Program-made: the position numbers and the translations under genes
Assembly (NCBI GenBank): GCA_938075155.1
Contig: CALJGL010000011.1
Span: 1-64,000, forward strand
Reading direction: 5' to 3'
DNA from: UBA12191 sp009937185
GTDB lineage: Bacteria > Planctomycetota > UBA8108 > UBA1146
Length of the DNA: 64,000 bases
The notes under the pieces: generated by a model
The model's database searches: none
What the model saw: only the letters and a program-made list of their open reading frames with translations
Told to the model about the DNA's origin: nothing
Shown here: piece by piece, positions 36,522-44,883 of the stretch
Numbering within the stretch: the first letter of the stretch is position 1
Layout of the letters: every line of letters starts with the position of its first letter

Positions 36522-37544
36522 ATGATTGTTACTATCTTAATTTTGACTCTTTTAGTGACACCCGCTCAGAACCTTGATTCTGGTAAGCAAGATCAACTAT
36601 TTACGAAGGACGGCTCCATTCTTACGGGAACCATCATTCAACTCGAAAAAGATACCTACCGTATGACCATTGAAGGTATCGGGGAGATCTCGATCCCCGC
36701 AGACCGCGTCACTAAAATTCAGTTTAAAAATCTGGCCACTCTCATTACCGATGCAGGTGTCTCGATTGAGGGCACTTGGAATCTTTCTGAAGATGGCACA
36801 TGGTCCGTCGACAACGAAATCATTGAAGCAACGCTGCCGGGAAACAGAGTCACAGCGATCAACCCCACTCCCCTCAAACCACCAACTTCATCTCAAAAAG
36901 CAACGATTTCTCTGAATGGTTCTAAGACTTCAGGAAATACCAATACCACTTCAGCGGTGATGAACGTCGATTACAAATTCCGATATTTGACTCATCGCTT
37001 TGTCTCGAAAATCGATTGGGCCTATGCCGAAGACAATGACGTCGTCAGCAAAAGATCCACTGGTGCAGATATGAAATATGATTTCTTCCCAGAAGAGGAC
37101 TGGTTTCTCTACACGAACTTTGCGGCAAGAAACGATGGCTTCGCGGGACTCTCATTGAGAACTACAGCAGGTGTCGGTGCAGGCCTTCAAGTCTTAGATC
37201 GTGAAGATCTTACCTGGTCCGAGGAAGCCGGGATTTCGGCATTGAATGAAGATTTCAAAACCGCTGCCGATGAATCGACCAGCACACTTCGAATTGCAGG
37301 TAATGCTGAATGGGTTCTAGGTAAGGATCGGTTAACCCTCTTCCATGACCATACGATTTACTTATCCATCGAAGACACGGATGACGTTATCGCAGAAAGC
37401 CGACTGGGATTAAGAACCAAAATAGTGGGAGGACTCAACATGAATACTCAAATCAACTTCCGCTACGACAGTCAGCCTCCTGCGGGCTTCCAGGAGGACG
37501 ACGTCGAGTTTTTGGTGGGGCTAGGATATTCAAAATCATTCTAG
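36522..37544 (+). CDS. DUF481 outer-membrane protein
   Basis: The 340-residue product has a short signal peptide (residues 1-16, VTPAQN) and GAGAGGAATC before its ATG. Residues about 20-110 are a small beta region (LFTKDGSILTGTIIQLEKDT) seen in other planctomycete DUF481 proteins as a lead domain. From about 125 the chain is alternating beta strands with aromatic ends (ATISLNGSKTSGNTNTTSAV, RYLTHRFVSKIDWAYAED) and closes with FLVGLGYSKSF, a barrel-like C-terminal Phe. DUF481 proteins are taken to be salt-induced outer-membrane barrels; the role is unknown. It is divergent from the acyltransferase gene, with only 65 bases between. Confidence 0.85.
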   Translation: MIVTILILTLLVTPAQNLDSGKQDQLFTKDGSILTGTIIQLEKDTYRMTIEGIGEISIPADRVTKIQFKNLATLITDAGVSIEGTWNLSEDGTWSVDNEIIEATLPGNRVTAINPTPLKPPTSSQKATISLNGSKTSGNTNTTSAVMNVDYKFRYLTHRFVSKIDWAYAEDNDVVSKRSTGADMKYDFFPEEDWFLYTNFAARNDGFAGLSLRTTAGVGAGLQVLDREDLTWSEEAGISALNEDFKTAADESTSTLRIAGNAEWVLGKDRLTLFHDHTIYLSIEDTDDVIAESRLGLRTKIVGGLNMNTQINFRYDSQPPAGFQEDDVEFLVGLGYSKSF

Positions 37545-37660
37545 TTATTTCGGATCCACTGCAGTTCTTCTTGCCGCCGCTTAATCCGGCGTAAAAATAG
37601 GGGTATCCCTCATCTAGGGATCTGAGTGCATGACCACAATAGAAGTGCTGAGGAGATCCT
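37545..37660 (+). other. Leader of the radical SAM gene with two hairpins
   Basis: The gap holds CGCCG-CTTAATC-CGGCG (37575-37591) followed by TAAAAATAG, and ATCCCT-CATCT-AGGGAT (37605-37621). The first may end the DUF481 transcript, though it lacks a T-run; the second lies 40 bases before the radical SAM start and could be a leader structure. Confidence 0.35.
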
Positions 37661-39028
37661 ATGAACCTGTCCCACAAGTCTCCCTTGGGAATGACAGAGG
37701 TCGATTTTCTTAAAAGTGGAGAAGAGCGTCTCGCGGACATTTCCCGTCTGCAAGACCTCATCCCGGATCTCCCCGTCGAAGCCTTGATTAAGGAAGACCT
37801 TCTTCGCTTGGGTATCTCTTTCAGCGCAGAGGCTCTTCGTTACTGTGCTGACTTCAAGAGAAAGTCATACTTCATATTCAGTTTCGACATGGTTCCCATC
37901 GACGAAATGCCCCAAGAGGAAAATCTCAGCGCACCCGAAGAAATCCAATTAATTGGAGGTCCTTGGGATTTGAGAAGAACGACAGTTTCAGTGAGAGTCA
38001 ATCCCGTCTCCCCATGGAAAGCCATCATGGTCGGAGACTCACTCCATCTCTCATGTGGAGACCAGACCATCAGTGGCGTAGACCTGCAAAAGGTCCCAGA
38101 GTATTACCAAGAAACTCTGGAGAACGGACAACCCGTTCATGAAGTCGCTCCAACCATCGAATGGGGATATCTCGTATACCTCACCGTTTACAGAAAATGT
38201 CAGTACTTCGGTTTCAAGGAAGAATGTCGATTCTGTGATATCAACGAGAATTATCGACAACAGGTAAAAGCAGGCAGACCCTACCGAACCGTTAAACCGA
38301 TGGACGAAGTCCTAGAAGGTCTGACCATTCTCGACAGGGTCAACTCTCCCTCTAAGGCCTACACCCTTACCGGTGGATCGGTGACACGAACCCTTAAGGG
38401 AAAAGGGGAAGCTGAATTTTACGCTGAATACGCACGTGCAATTGAAGAGAAGTTCCCAGGACGGTGGATTCCTAAAGCGGTCACGCAAGCTCTCCCTGTC
38501 GATGAACAACAGATTCTCAAAGACGCTGGCATTCGCATCTACCACCCCAATTACGAGATCTGGGACGAAAAACTCTTTCCTTTACTCTGCCCCGGTAAGG
38601 AAGCATATGTGGGCCGCTCTGAATGGCACCGTCGCATCATCGAATCCACAGATGTTTTTGGAGCAGAGAATGTGATCCCCAACTTCGTGGCGGGCATCGA
38701 AATGTCACGTCCCCACGGCTTCACAGAACCAGAAGCAGCGGTGGAATCGACCAGAGAGGGTCTACAATTCTTCATGAGTCAGGGAGTTTGTCCCCGCTTC
38801 ACCGTTTGGTGTCCTGAACCGCTGTCACCCCTCGTGGTCGAAAGAAAAGGTGCCGGGGAAATACAACCTCCCGCCCCGCTGGAATATCATGCGAGATTGT
38901 TAGCGGCATGGAGAGACTGTCATAAAGAACATCGTCTTCCGGTTCCTCCCGGTTACGGCCCACCCGGAGTCGGAAATGCCATCTTTAGCGTCTCGAGCTT
39001 CATGGACGTCATTCACGTTCCAGAGTGA
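37661..39028 (+). CDS. Radical SAM protein with CX8CX2C cluster motif, function unknown
   Basis: The 455-residue protein has the cysteine triad Cys180, Cys189, Cys192 (YRKCQYFGFKEECRFCDI), followed by TLTGGSVTRT, equivalent to the GGE strand that binds SAM. CX8CX2C is not the canonical CX3CX2C, but the surroundings (aromatic between the last two Cys, Asp after) are normal for the 4Fe-4S site. A 165-residue N-terminal region precedes the core and does not look like a known cobalamin- or substrate-binding domain. IRIYHPNYEIWDEKLFPLLCPGK and VIPNFVAGIEMSRPHGF are later barrel strands. AGGAG precedes the ATG. No peptide precursor or partner maturase is next to it. I cannot name the substrate. Confidence 0.82.
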   Translation: MNLSHKSPLGMTEVDFLKSGEERLADISRLQDLIPDLPVEALIKEDLLRLGISFSAEALRYCADFKRKSYFIFSFDMVPIDEMPQEENLSAPEEIQLIGGPWDLRRTTVSVRVNPVSPWKAIMVGDSLHLSCGDQTISGVDLQKVPEYYQETLENGQPVHEVAPTIEWGYLVYLTVYRKCQYFGFKEECRFCDINENYRQQVKAGRPYRTVKPMDEVLEGLTILDRVNSPSKAYTLTGGSVTRTLKGKGEAEFYAEYARAIEEKFPGRWIPKAVTQALPVDEQQILKDAGIRIYHPNYEIWDEKLFPLLCPGKEAYVGRSEWHRRIIESTDVFGAENVIPNFVAGIEMSRPHGFTEPEAAVESTREGLQFFMSQGVCPRFTVWCPEPLSPLVVERKGAGEIQPPAPLEYHARLLAAWRDCHKEHRLPVPPGYGPPGVGNAIFSVSSFMDVIHVPE

Positions 39029-39052
39029 GATCGCGTAAGCGTCACTGGGACT

Positions 39053-40267
39053 TCAGGATTCCAACAAGCGTGGATATCCGCTTTCCGGATCGATGCGCAG
39101 GACAAGCTCTCCGGTTAAAAACCGAATGATCTTTTTGCCAAACAGTTCACCTCGCCAACCTTTCAGCAGTTTGACATCTGTTGAATCGGTCGCTTTGTCG
39201 AAGTGGGCTCGAATAAGGTGCTCCACGTCAGCATTGTTACCTGCCAAGGGAGGTGCAATACGTTCTCCTCGGCACAGTGATCTCAATGCTGCAGCACCTA
39301 ATTCTAATGCGGCTTCCTCTTCGGGGTCTAGACGACGTTTTTTGTGAATGAAGACAAGTTCAGATTCAGGGATTCCCAAACCTTTCTCAATCGAGGAAAG
39401 AATGGAGCGGCCGTAACGTCGAGAATCTCGACCATCGAGCCCCCTCATTTTATCGAGAGCTTCCTGCTGACGCGGACCTCTGCGGGCAATTTCGACCATG
39501 ATCTCATCCGAAAGAATGCGTCTGCGAGGCCGATCCTGGTCGCGCGCTTCTTGCTCTCTCCACAGATAAAGTTCGCCAAGAACTCCCTGCCCTCGAGAAT
39601 CTAGGCTTCCCGCTTTTTTGACCTTCTTCAGACATTGGGATAATGGCGGATGATAGAAATCTGGGGTCGAATACTTCCCCATTTCTGCCAAAGCCCACTC
39701 TGAGCGCTGTTCTTTTTCGAGAGACTTCGTCAGATGATCGTGAAGGGGCAACAAATGACGCACATCATCGATGGCATAGATTTCCTGGTTCTCGGTCAGC
39801 GGTCGCTGTAACCAATCCGTCCAAGATTCCCCTTTTTGTACGACTATCCCAAGGATACGTTCACAAGTGGCTGCGTAGGCCGGTTGTAATCCAAGGCCCA
39901 GAAATGCCGCAGCGATTTGGGTATCGAAAATATTGGTTGGGATCTGCTTCGATTCCAGTTCAAGAATCTCCATATCCTGACCGCCCGCATGAACAATCTT
40001 TACGATGCTCTCGTCACTCACCGTTTCAAGAAGCGGATCCAATGACACCGACGACAGAGGATCAATCAGTCTGTAACTTTCTCCAACAGCAATCTGAACC
40101 AGAGCTAATTTTGGGAAAAAAGTCCGCTCCCGGATAAACTCCAAGTCGATGCCGTATCGGCCATCCTCGCGAGCTTGATCCATGAACTGTTGCAGTTCCT
40201 CAGTGGTCTCGATGTAGAGTCCGGAAGTTCTAGACAACAGTCCTGCTTTCCTTGGGGTTATCAGCAA
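39053..40267 (-). CDS. rnd: Ribonuclease D
   Basis: RNase D trims the 3' ends of tRNA precursors and other small RNAs. The DEDD exonuclease domain has Exo I at GIDLEF (Asp41, Glu43), Exo II around VHAGGQDMEIL, and Exo III YAIDDVRHL (YX3D). One or two HRDC-like helical domains follow (about 215-400). The frame opens at TTG 40267, overlapping the end of the kgd gene by 38 bases; TTG at 40237 with AAGGAAAG upstream is an equally good start and would remove ten residues. The DLEF variant instead of DTEF is common. It is convergent with the radical SAM gene, 24 bases apart. Confidence 0.9.
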   Translation of the reverse strand: MLITPRKAGLLSRTSGLYIETTEELQQFMDQAREDGRYGIDLEFIRERTFFPKLALVQIAVGESYRLIDPLSSVSLDPLLETVSDESIVKIVHAGGQDMEILELESKQIPTNIFDTQIAAAFLGLGLQPAYAATCERILGIVVQKGESWTDWLQRPLTENQEIYAIDDVRHLLPLHDHLTKSLEKEQRSEWALAEMGKYSTPDFYHPPLSQCLKKVKKAGSLDSRGQGVLGELYLWREQEARDQDRPRRRILSDEIMVEIARRGPRQQEALDKMRGLDGRDSRRYGRSILSSIEKGLGIPESELVFIHKKRRLDPEEEAALELGAAALRSLCRGERIAPPLAGNNADVEHLIRAHFDKATDSTDVKLLKGWRGELFGKKIIRFLTGELVLRIDPESGYPRLLES

Positions 40268-43200
40268 AAGCTCTATCTAGTAGATCTCGTTGCTCAAAGT
40301 CATGAACAGCCTTTGATCCACTCGCAGGGCTCGCACTCCAAGCTCTGCCCACAAAACTAACTCTTCTCCCACCCGCTAGGAATCCACCGTCCCTATCACG
40401 CAGGAAGGACCATGCCCCCATGTTTCGAGGTTCATCCTGCACCCAGCGAACATCGCATGTTTCTGGCAGGTTCTGCATCACGGATTGCAAAGCGGTTCTC
40501 GGGAAGGGATAGAATTGCTCGAGTCTAATGATAAGAACATCCTCCGCTTGGCGAGCGGCCCTCTCTTGCAACAGATCGTAGATCACTCGCCCTGAAGCAA
40601 TCAGAACCTTGCGTATATGTGAACCGGGTTGTCCATCGATCAAGACTTCTTGGAAGCCTCGATCAGTAAATTCTGCTGTTGTACTCCTGGCTGCAGGAAG
40701 TCTGAGAAGCCCTTTGGGAGTCAATACCACTATCGGCTTCCTTGCCGCTGCGTGACTCTGCCTGCGGAGAGTGTGGAAGTACTGAGCCGCATTGCTCGGT
40801 TGAACCACTCTCAGGTTACCTTCAGCACAGAGTTGAAGGAAACGTTCGAGGCGAGCACTAGAATGCTCGGGCCCCTGTCCTTCATACCCATGCGGTAAGA
40901 GCATTGTCAGATTAGAAGTCTGGCGCCATTTTTCTTCAGCACTAGAGATGTACTGGTCGATGATGACCTGAGCTCCGTTAGAGAAATCTCCAAACTGAGC
41001 CTCCCAAATCGTCAACCCCTCGGTGCATTCAACGCTGTATCCATAATCAAACCCGAGTACACCGAATTCAGAAAGCAAACTGTTGTGTACCTGGAATTCT
41101 GCTTTTGCACCGGCAATATGAGCCAATGGAATATGTCGAAGCCCCGTCGATACATCCGTCAAGGACGCATGGCGATGACTAAAGGTGCCTCTTCCACTAT
41201 CCTCTCCTGAAAGCCGCACTGGCACTCCTTCTCTCACGAGAGAGCCAAATGCACACAACTCTGCAAGTCCCCAATCGACGGCACCTTCACGGGCCATATC
41301 GAGACGACGCTGGAACTGCTTAGACAACTTCGGGTGGAGTTGGAATCGATCGGGAGTTTTCGTCACTTCCGCGAGCAATAGACTTAATTCTTCTTCAGAG
41401 ATCGCGGTCGATATAGAACCTGCAGCCACACCCTCGATTTCTTCATCATCGTGTCGAACAGCATTACCCCGTTCGCCGGCAACTGTGGCCTTCACGCTTA
41501 TCAAACTATCATCGAGAATCGTCTGGAACTCTGAAAGCATCTGTTCTGCTTTTTCAATGTCTATTTCTTCCCGTGCAAGAAGTCGTTCCGTCGCTAACTT
41601 TCTTACCGATCGGTGCTTCTCAATACGCTGAGTCATCAATGGTTGAGTGTACCCAGGTTCGTCGCCTTCGTTGTGTCCCCATTTGCGGTATCCAACGAGA
41701 TCGATAAAGACGTCTTTGCCAAATCGTGCTCGATACTCACAAGCCAGTCGAACCATACGAACAACCATTTGTGGATGGTCAGCATTCACATGAAACACAG
41801 GAGCTTCGATGGATTTCGCCAAATCTGTGCAATATCGAGATGAGCGTCCTTCACTAGGAGCTGTCGTAAATCCAATCTGGTTATTGATAACCAGATGAAT
41901 CGATCCCGCAGTTCCGTAACCTTCGAGTTGAGACATATTCAATGTCTCGTAGGTGACACCCTGTCCAGCGAGAGCCGCATCTCCATGAATCAACAGAGGA
42001 AGAACTTCCTCTGGATTCTTACGTCGATCTTGTAATGCACGAGCCATGCCCGTGACGACAGGACAAACGGATTCCAAATGGCTCGGATTTGAAGCCAAAG
42101 TCACGCTCACTTTTTCTCCATTAGAACCAGAAAACTCACCGACTGAACCCAAATGATATTTGACATCACCGGATCCCTCTGGCGAGTCAGAATCAAAGTC
42201 TTCAAACTCTTCGAAGACTTGCTCCAGTCCTTTGCCAAGAATATTCACAAGAACATTCAATCGACCTCTGTGAGCCATCCCCAAAAACACGTCGCGTACA
42301 CCATCGCTGGAACATTGAGAAAGAATAGCATCGAGAGCAGGAATCAAAGCTTCCGTACCTTCGAGACTAAATCGTTTCGCACCCACGTAACTGGTGTGAA
42401 GAAACTTTTCGAAAGCCTCAGCTTCATTGAGTTTTCTGAGAATATGGAGTTTTTCGTCCAAACTCAGATTCTCATGGTTCTCGGTCAGCTCCATTCGGTT
42501 TTGAAGCCAGTTTCGTTCCTCGGAATCCGAAATATGAGTGAACTCAACACCGACATAGCCGGTGTAGGTTCTCCTCATAATGTCGATGATTTCTCTCAGC
42601 TGGCGAGGCAACTCTTCACCGGCAACTCCACCACAGAGGAATGATCGATCCAAATCCCAAATACTGAGACCGTAACTCGAAAGTTCAAGATCAGGATCCT
42701 GAACAGGACTTCTACCCAGAGGGTCCAGATGCGCAACTCTGTGTCCGCGTGAGCGATAAGCCTCGACAAGTTGCAGCACCTTAGCCTGGCGATAAGCCTG
42801 AGATTGAGTATCGTCGGCAAGATTCCCGGACGTGTCTTCCTGAGACCAGTGATACGGTTCATGAGGAACATCGAGTTCCTCGAAGATCTGTTCGTAGAAG
42901 CGATCACCACCCAAGAGGAATTTCTCAACTGTTGCCAAGAAAGTCCCTGAGGCAGCACCTTGAATCACTCTGTGATCATAGGTGCTGGTCAATGTCATCA
43001 CTTTTGAAAGCCCTAGAGCACCCACTTGGTTCGGGGACATCCCCGCGCAAGAGGCGGGGTAATCAATGGAGCCGATTCCAAATATGGCACCCTGCTCTGC
43101 CATCAAGCGAGGCACGGACATACTGGTTCCCAGCATCCCTGGATTGGTGATCGAGACGGAAGTTCCATCAAAATCTGCCAATGTAAGTTTTCCACGGCGA

Positions 43201-43898
43201 GATCTAGAGACGAGATCATTGTAGGCCGCGAGGAATTCACGGAATCGAAGTTTATCGGCATCCTTGATGTTTGGAACGACGAGCGATCTTTCGCCCCTTC
43301 GCTCCACGTCGACAGCGATTCCTATGCACGTATGCTTTCTTGCAATACGACCAGGAACTCCGTCTTCCACTTTGAACCCATGATTCAAACCGGGGTGCTC
43401 AGCGAGACCTCGGACCAATGCAAAAGCAATGATGTGCGTGAATGAAACCTTGGGTCGTGCCCATGCGAGTTGATGTTCGTTGATAATCTTGCGATTTTCT
43501 TCCAACAACCTCACAGGTACGGTTCGCACGGTCGTTGCAGTCGGCACCTCAGTACTCTTCTGCATATTTTCAGCGATCTTGCCTGCCACTCCTTTGAGTG
43601 GCTCAAATCTCACTTCGTCTTCACTTGAAACTTCGGCATCGTTTTTCTCGACCGCTTTAACCTGAGTGCTTTCTCTTGTCGCTGTCGAGGAACGAGGCCC
43701 TTCAGGACTCACAACACCAGCGGGAGTCGGTAAGGGGTCTTCGGGCTGAACTTCAGTGACTATCGATTCTGGAACAATCGAGTCGGAATGGTAATCATCG
43801 AAAAATTCCCTCCAAGCAGCACTCACGCTCTGAGGGTCATTCTTGAATTGCTCGTAAAGAGCGTCCACATAGCCTGAGTTTGATCCAAAACGATCCAA
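40230..43898 (-). CDS. kgd: Fused E2-E1 2-oxoglutarate decarboxylase/dehydrogenase (OdhA/Kgd type)
   Basis: This 1222-residue enzyme acts on 2-oxoglutarate in the TCA cycle. Domains in order: a short E1o N-terminal helix (1-36, NSGYVDALYEQFKNDPQSV); a Pro/Glu-rich linker (about 37-95); an acyltransferase (E2) catalytic domain (about 100-335) with TSTYDHRVIQGAASG, where His and Asp of DHRxxQG are catalytic; then the full E1 dehydrogenase (about 370-1222), with FLGMAHRGRLNVLVN, the ThDP-binding GDAALAGQGV...VINNQIGFTT region and the end VQDEPRNMGAWSFL. There is no lipoyl domain, as in Corynebacterium OdhA and Mycobacterium Kgd, which borrow lipoyl groups from the PDH E2. No separate sucB or lpd is adjacent. 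The sigma factor and kinase genes lie just upstream. Confidence 0.93.
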   Translation of the reverse strand: MDRFGSNSGYVDALYEQFKNDPQSVSAAWREFFDDYHSDSIVPESIVTEVQPEDPLPTPAGVVSPEGPRSSTATRESTQVKAVEKNDAEVSSEDEVRFEPLKGVAGKIAENMQKSTEVPTATTVRTVPVRLLEENRKIINEHQLAWARPKVSFTHIIAFALVRGLAEHPGLNHGFKVEDGVPGRIARKHTCIGIAVDVERRGERSLVVPNIKDADKLRFREFLAAYNDLVSRSRRGKLTLADFDGTSVSITNPGMLGTSMSVPRLMAEQGAIFGIGSIDYPASCAGMSPNQVGALGLSKVMTLTSTYDHRVIQGAASGTFLATVEKFLLGGDRFYEQIFEELDVPHEPYHWSQEDTSGNLADDTQSQAYRQAKVLQLVEAYRSRGHRVAHLDPLGRSPVQDPDLELSSYGLSIWDLDRSFLCGGVAGEELPRQLREIIDIMRRTYTGYVGVEFTHISDSEERNWLQNRMELTENHENLSLDEKLHILRKLNEAEAFEKFLHTSYVGAKRFSLEGTEALIPALDAILSQCSSDGVRDVFLGMAHRGRLNVLVNILGKGLEQVFEEFEDFDSDSPEGSGDVKYHLGSVGEFSGSNGEKVSVTLASNPSHLESVCPVVTGMARALQDRRKNPEEVLPLLIHGDAALAGQGVTYETLNMSQLEGYGTAGSIHLVINNQIGFTTAPSEGRSSRYCTDLAKSIEAPVFHVNADHPQMVVRMVRLACEYRARFGKDVFIDLVGYRKWGHNEGDEPGYTQPLMTQRIEKHRSVRKLATERLLAREEIDIEKAEQMLSEFQTILDDSLISVKATVAGERGNAVRHDDEEIEGVAAGSISTAISEEELSLLLAEVTKTPDRFQLHPKLSKQFQRRLDMAREGAVDWGLAELCAFGSLVREGVPVRLSGEDSGRGTFSHRHASLTDVSTGLRHIPLAHIAGAKAEFQVHNSLLSEFGVLGFDYGYSVECTEGLTIWEAQFGDFSNGAQVIIDQYISSAEEKWRQTSNLTMLLPHGYEGQGPEHSSARLERFLQLCAEGNLRVVQPSNAAQYFHTLRRQSHAAARKPIVVLTPKGLLRLPAARSTTAEFTDRGFQEVLIDGQPGSHIRKVLIASGRVIYDLLQERAARQAEDVLIIRLEQFYPFPRTALQSVMQNLPETCDVRWVQDEPRNMGAWSFLRDRDGGFLAGGRRVSFVGRAWSASPASGSKAVHDFEQRDLLDRAFADNPKESRTVV

Positions 43899-44125
43899 GG
43901 GACCTCCAGTGCCAAGACAGAACTTTAAACCTGCCGCACAATCCGAGAAGGTTTTTGCTCAGGACCATCTTTGGTCCGGGCCAACAGCCCTGATGCTAGG
44001 ACTCGACAAGATAGCGTCAAGGAGACCGGGGCATGATCGGGACAATATCTAGAGAATTGTCACCCCGAGAGAAGAGAACCGGGTCAAAAGCGGCTGAGAC
44101 GGCCTCCTCATATGAGGATCTGACC
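43899..44125. other. 227-base region upstream of kgd with an operator-like inverted repeat
   Basis: No gene is visible. GACAAT (44041-44046) and ATTGTC (44056-44061) are inverted copies separated by nine bases, the spacing of many repressor sites. It lies between the sigma-factor stop and the kgd start, both on the minus strand, so it may control kgd; it is not the CIRCE sequence. Confidence 0.35.
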
Positions 44126-44824
44126 CTAATTTTCGTGACCACCGCTGCGGACGGCATCCGCAAATTTCCGCAAGCGAGCGATCGCTCGGCTATGACGTCG
44201 ACGGGCAGCGTCAATATTGACAGACAAACGGCGGGCACATTCTTCATATTGGAGCCCGTCTTCATCTACCCACCGCAACAACTCTCTATCGTCGTCCCCC
44301 AGCATATCGAGACATTGCTCTAATAGATCCAAGGCTTCCTCCCGGTGAACCCCGGCAGAGGGTGAAGAAATAGAGGCCTGAAGATGACCTAGTGGATCGA
44401 GAGACTTACTTTTTCCAGCCTCCCGGGCTCTGCGCTTCTCTTTTCTGGGATCTCTCTTTTGAGCCAACTCTCTTTCGATCAATCGATTCAAGTTGTTCAT
44501 TGTGATCTTTTTCAACCACGCCCTAAATGCGGGGAGACCTCGATCTTCAAAATTATCCCTCAGTTGATATACGTCCAGAGCAGCTTGCTGAAGAACGTCA
44601 CTCGGATCGATTCGACGGCGAAGGTCAGGACCCAGTTTATCGTCGATAGGACGACGTAGTCGGGGCAACTCCCTTCGGACAAGACGATTGAAAGCATCTT
44701 CGTCTCCTTCAGCGAATTCTGGTAACCATTCTTCTGCGCTTCCTTCTTCGGATTTCTTGGAATCCTCATTCGGCAGAGAAGGGGTGTCACCGTCTAGATT
44801 GTCACCTGAATCAGGATCTGTCAT
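44126..44824 (-). CDS. ECF-type sigma-70 factor of planctomycete style
   Basis: This 232-residue sigma factor should direct RNA polymerase to its own promoter set. The ATG at 44824 is chosen because AGGAGG lies just upstream; the frame runs open to 45046 without one. After an acidic N-terminal 30 residues comes region 2 (about 35-115: FAEGDEDAFNRLVRRELPRL, RRIDPSDVLQQAALDVYQ, FRAWLKKITMNNLNRLIERE), and region 4 (about 170-225: CLDMLGDDDRELLRWVDEDG, LQYEECARRLSVNIDAARRR). RRIDPSDVLQ and LxxITxNN are typical of the large planctomycete ECF groups. No anti-sigma gene follows; instead a Ser/Thr kinase gene is divergent, 59 bases away, as in kinase-linked ECF groups. Confidence 0.9.
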   Translation of the reverse strand: MTDPDSGDNLDGDTPSLPNEDSKKSEEGSAEEWLPEFAEGDEDAFNRLVRRELPRLRRPIDDKLGPDLRRRIDPSDVLQQAALDVYQLRDNFEDRGLPAFRAWLKKITMNNLNRLIERELAQKRDPRKEKRRAREAGKSKSLDPLGHLQASISSPSAGVHREEALDLLEQCLDMLGDDDRELLRWVDEDGLQYEECARRLSVNIDAARRRHSRAIARLRKFADAVRSGGHEN

Positions 44825-44883
44825 GGAGTCCTCCTGTAGGGCATGATATCCAATAATGACGGGAACCGCATCCCTGATCAGAA
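44825..44883. promoter_or_regulatory. 59-base divergent promoter region, sigma factor / kinase
   Basis: Only 59 bases separate the two start codons, so promoters for both genes must lie here or inside the opposite gene's 5' end. It includes the AGGAGG site of the sigma gene. I see no clear -35/-10 pair. Confidence 0.45.
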
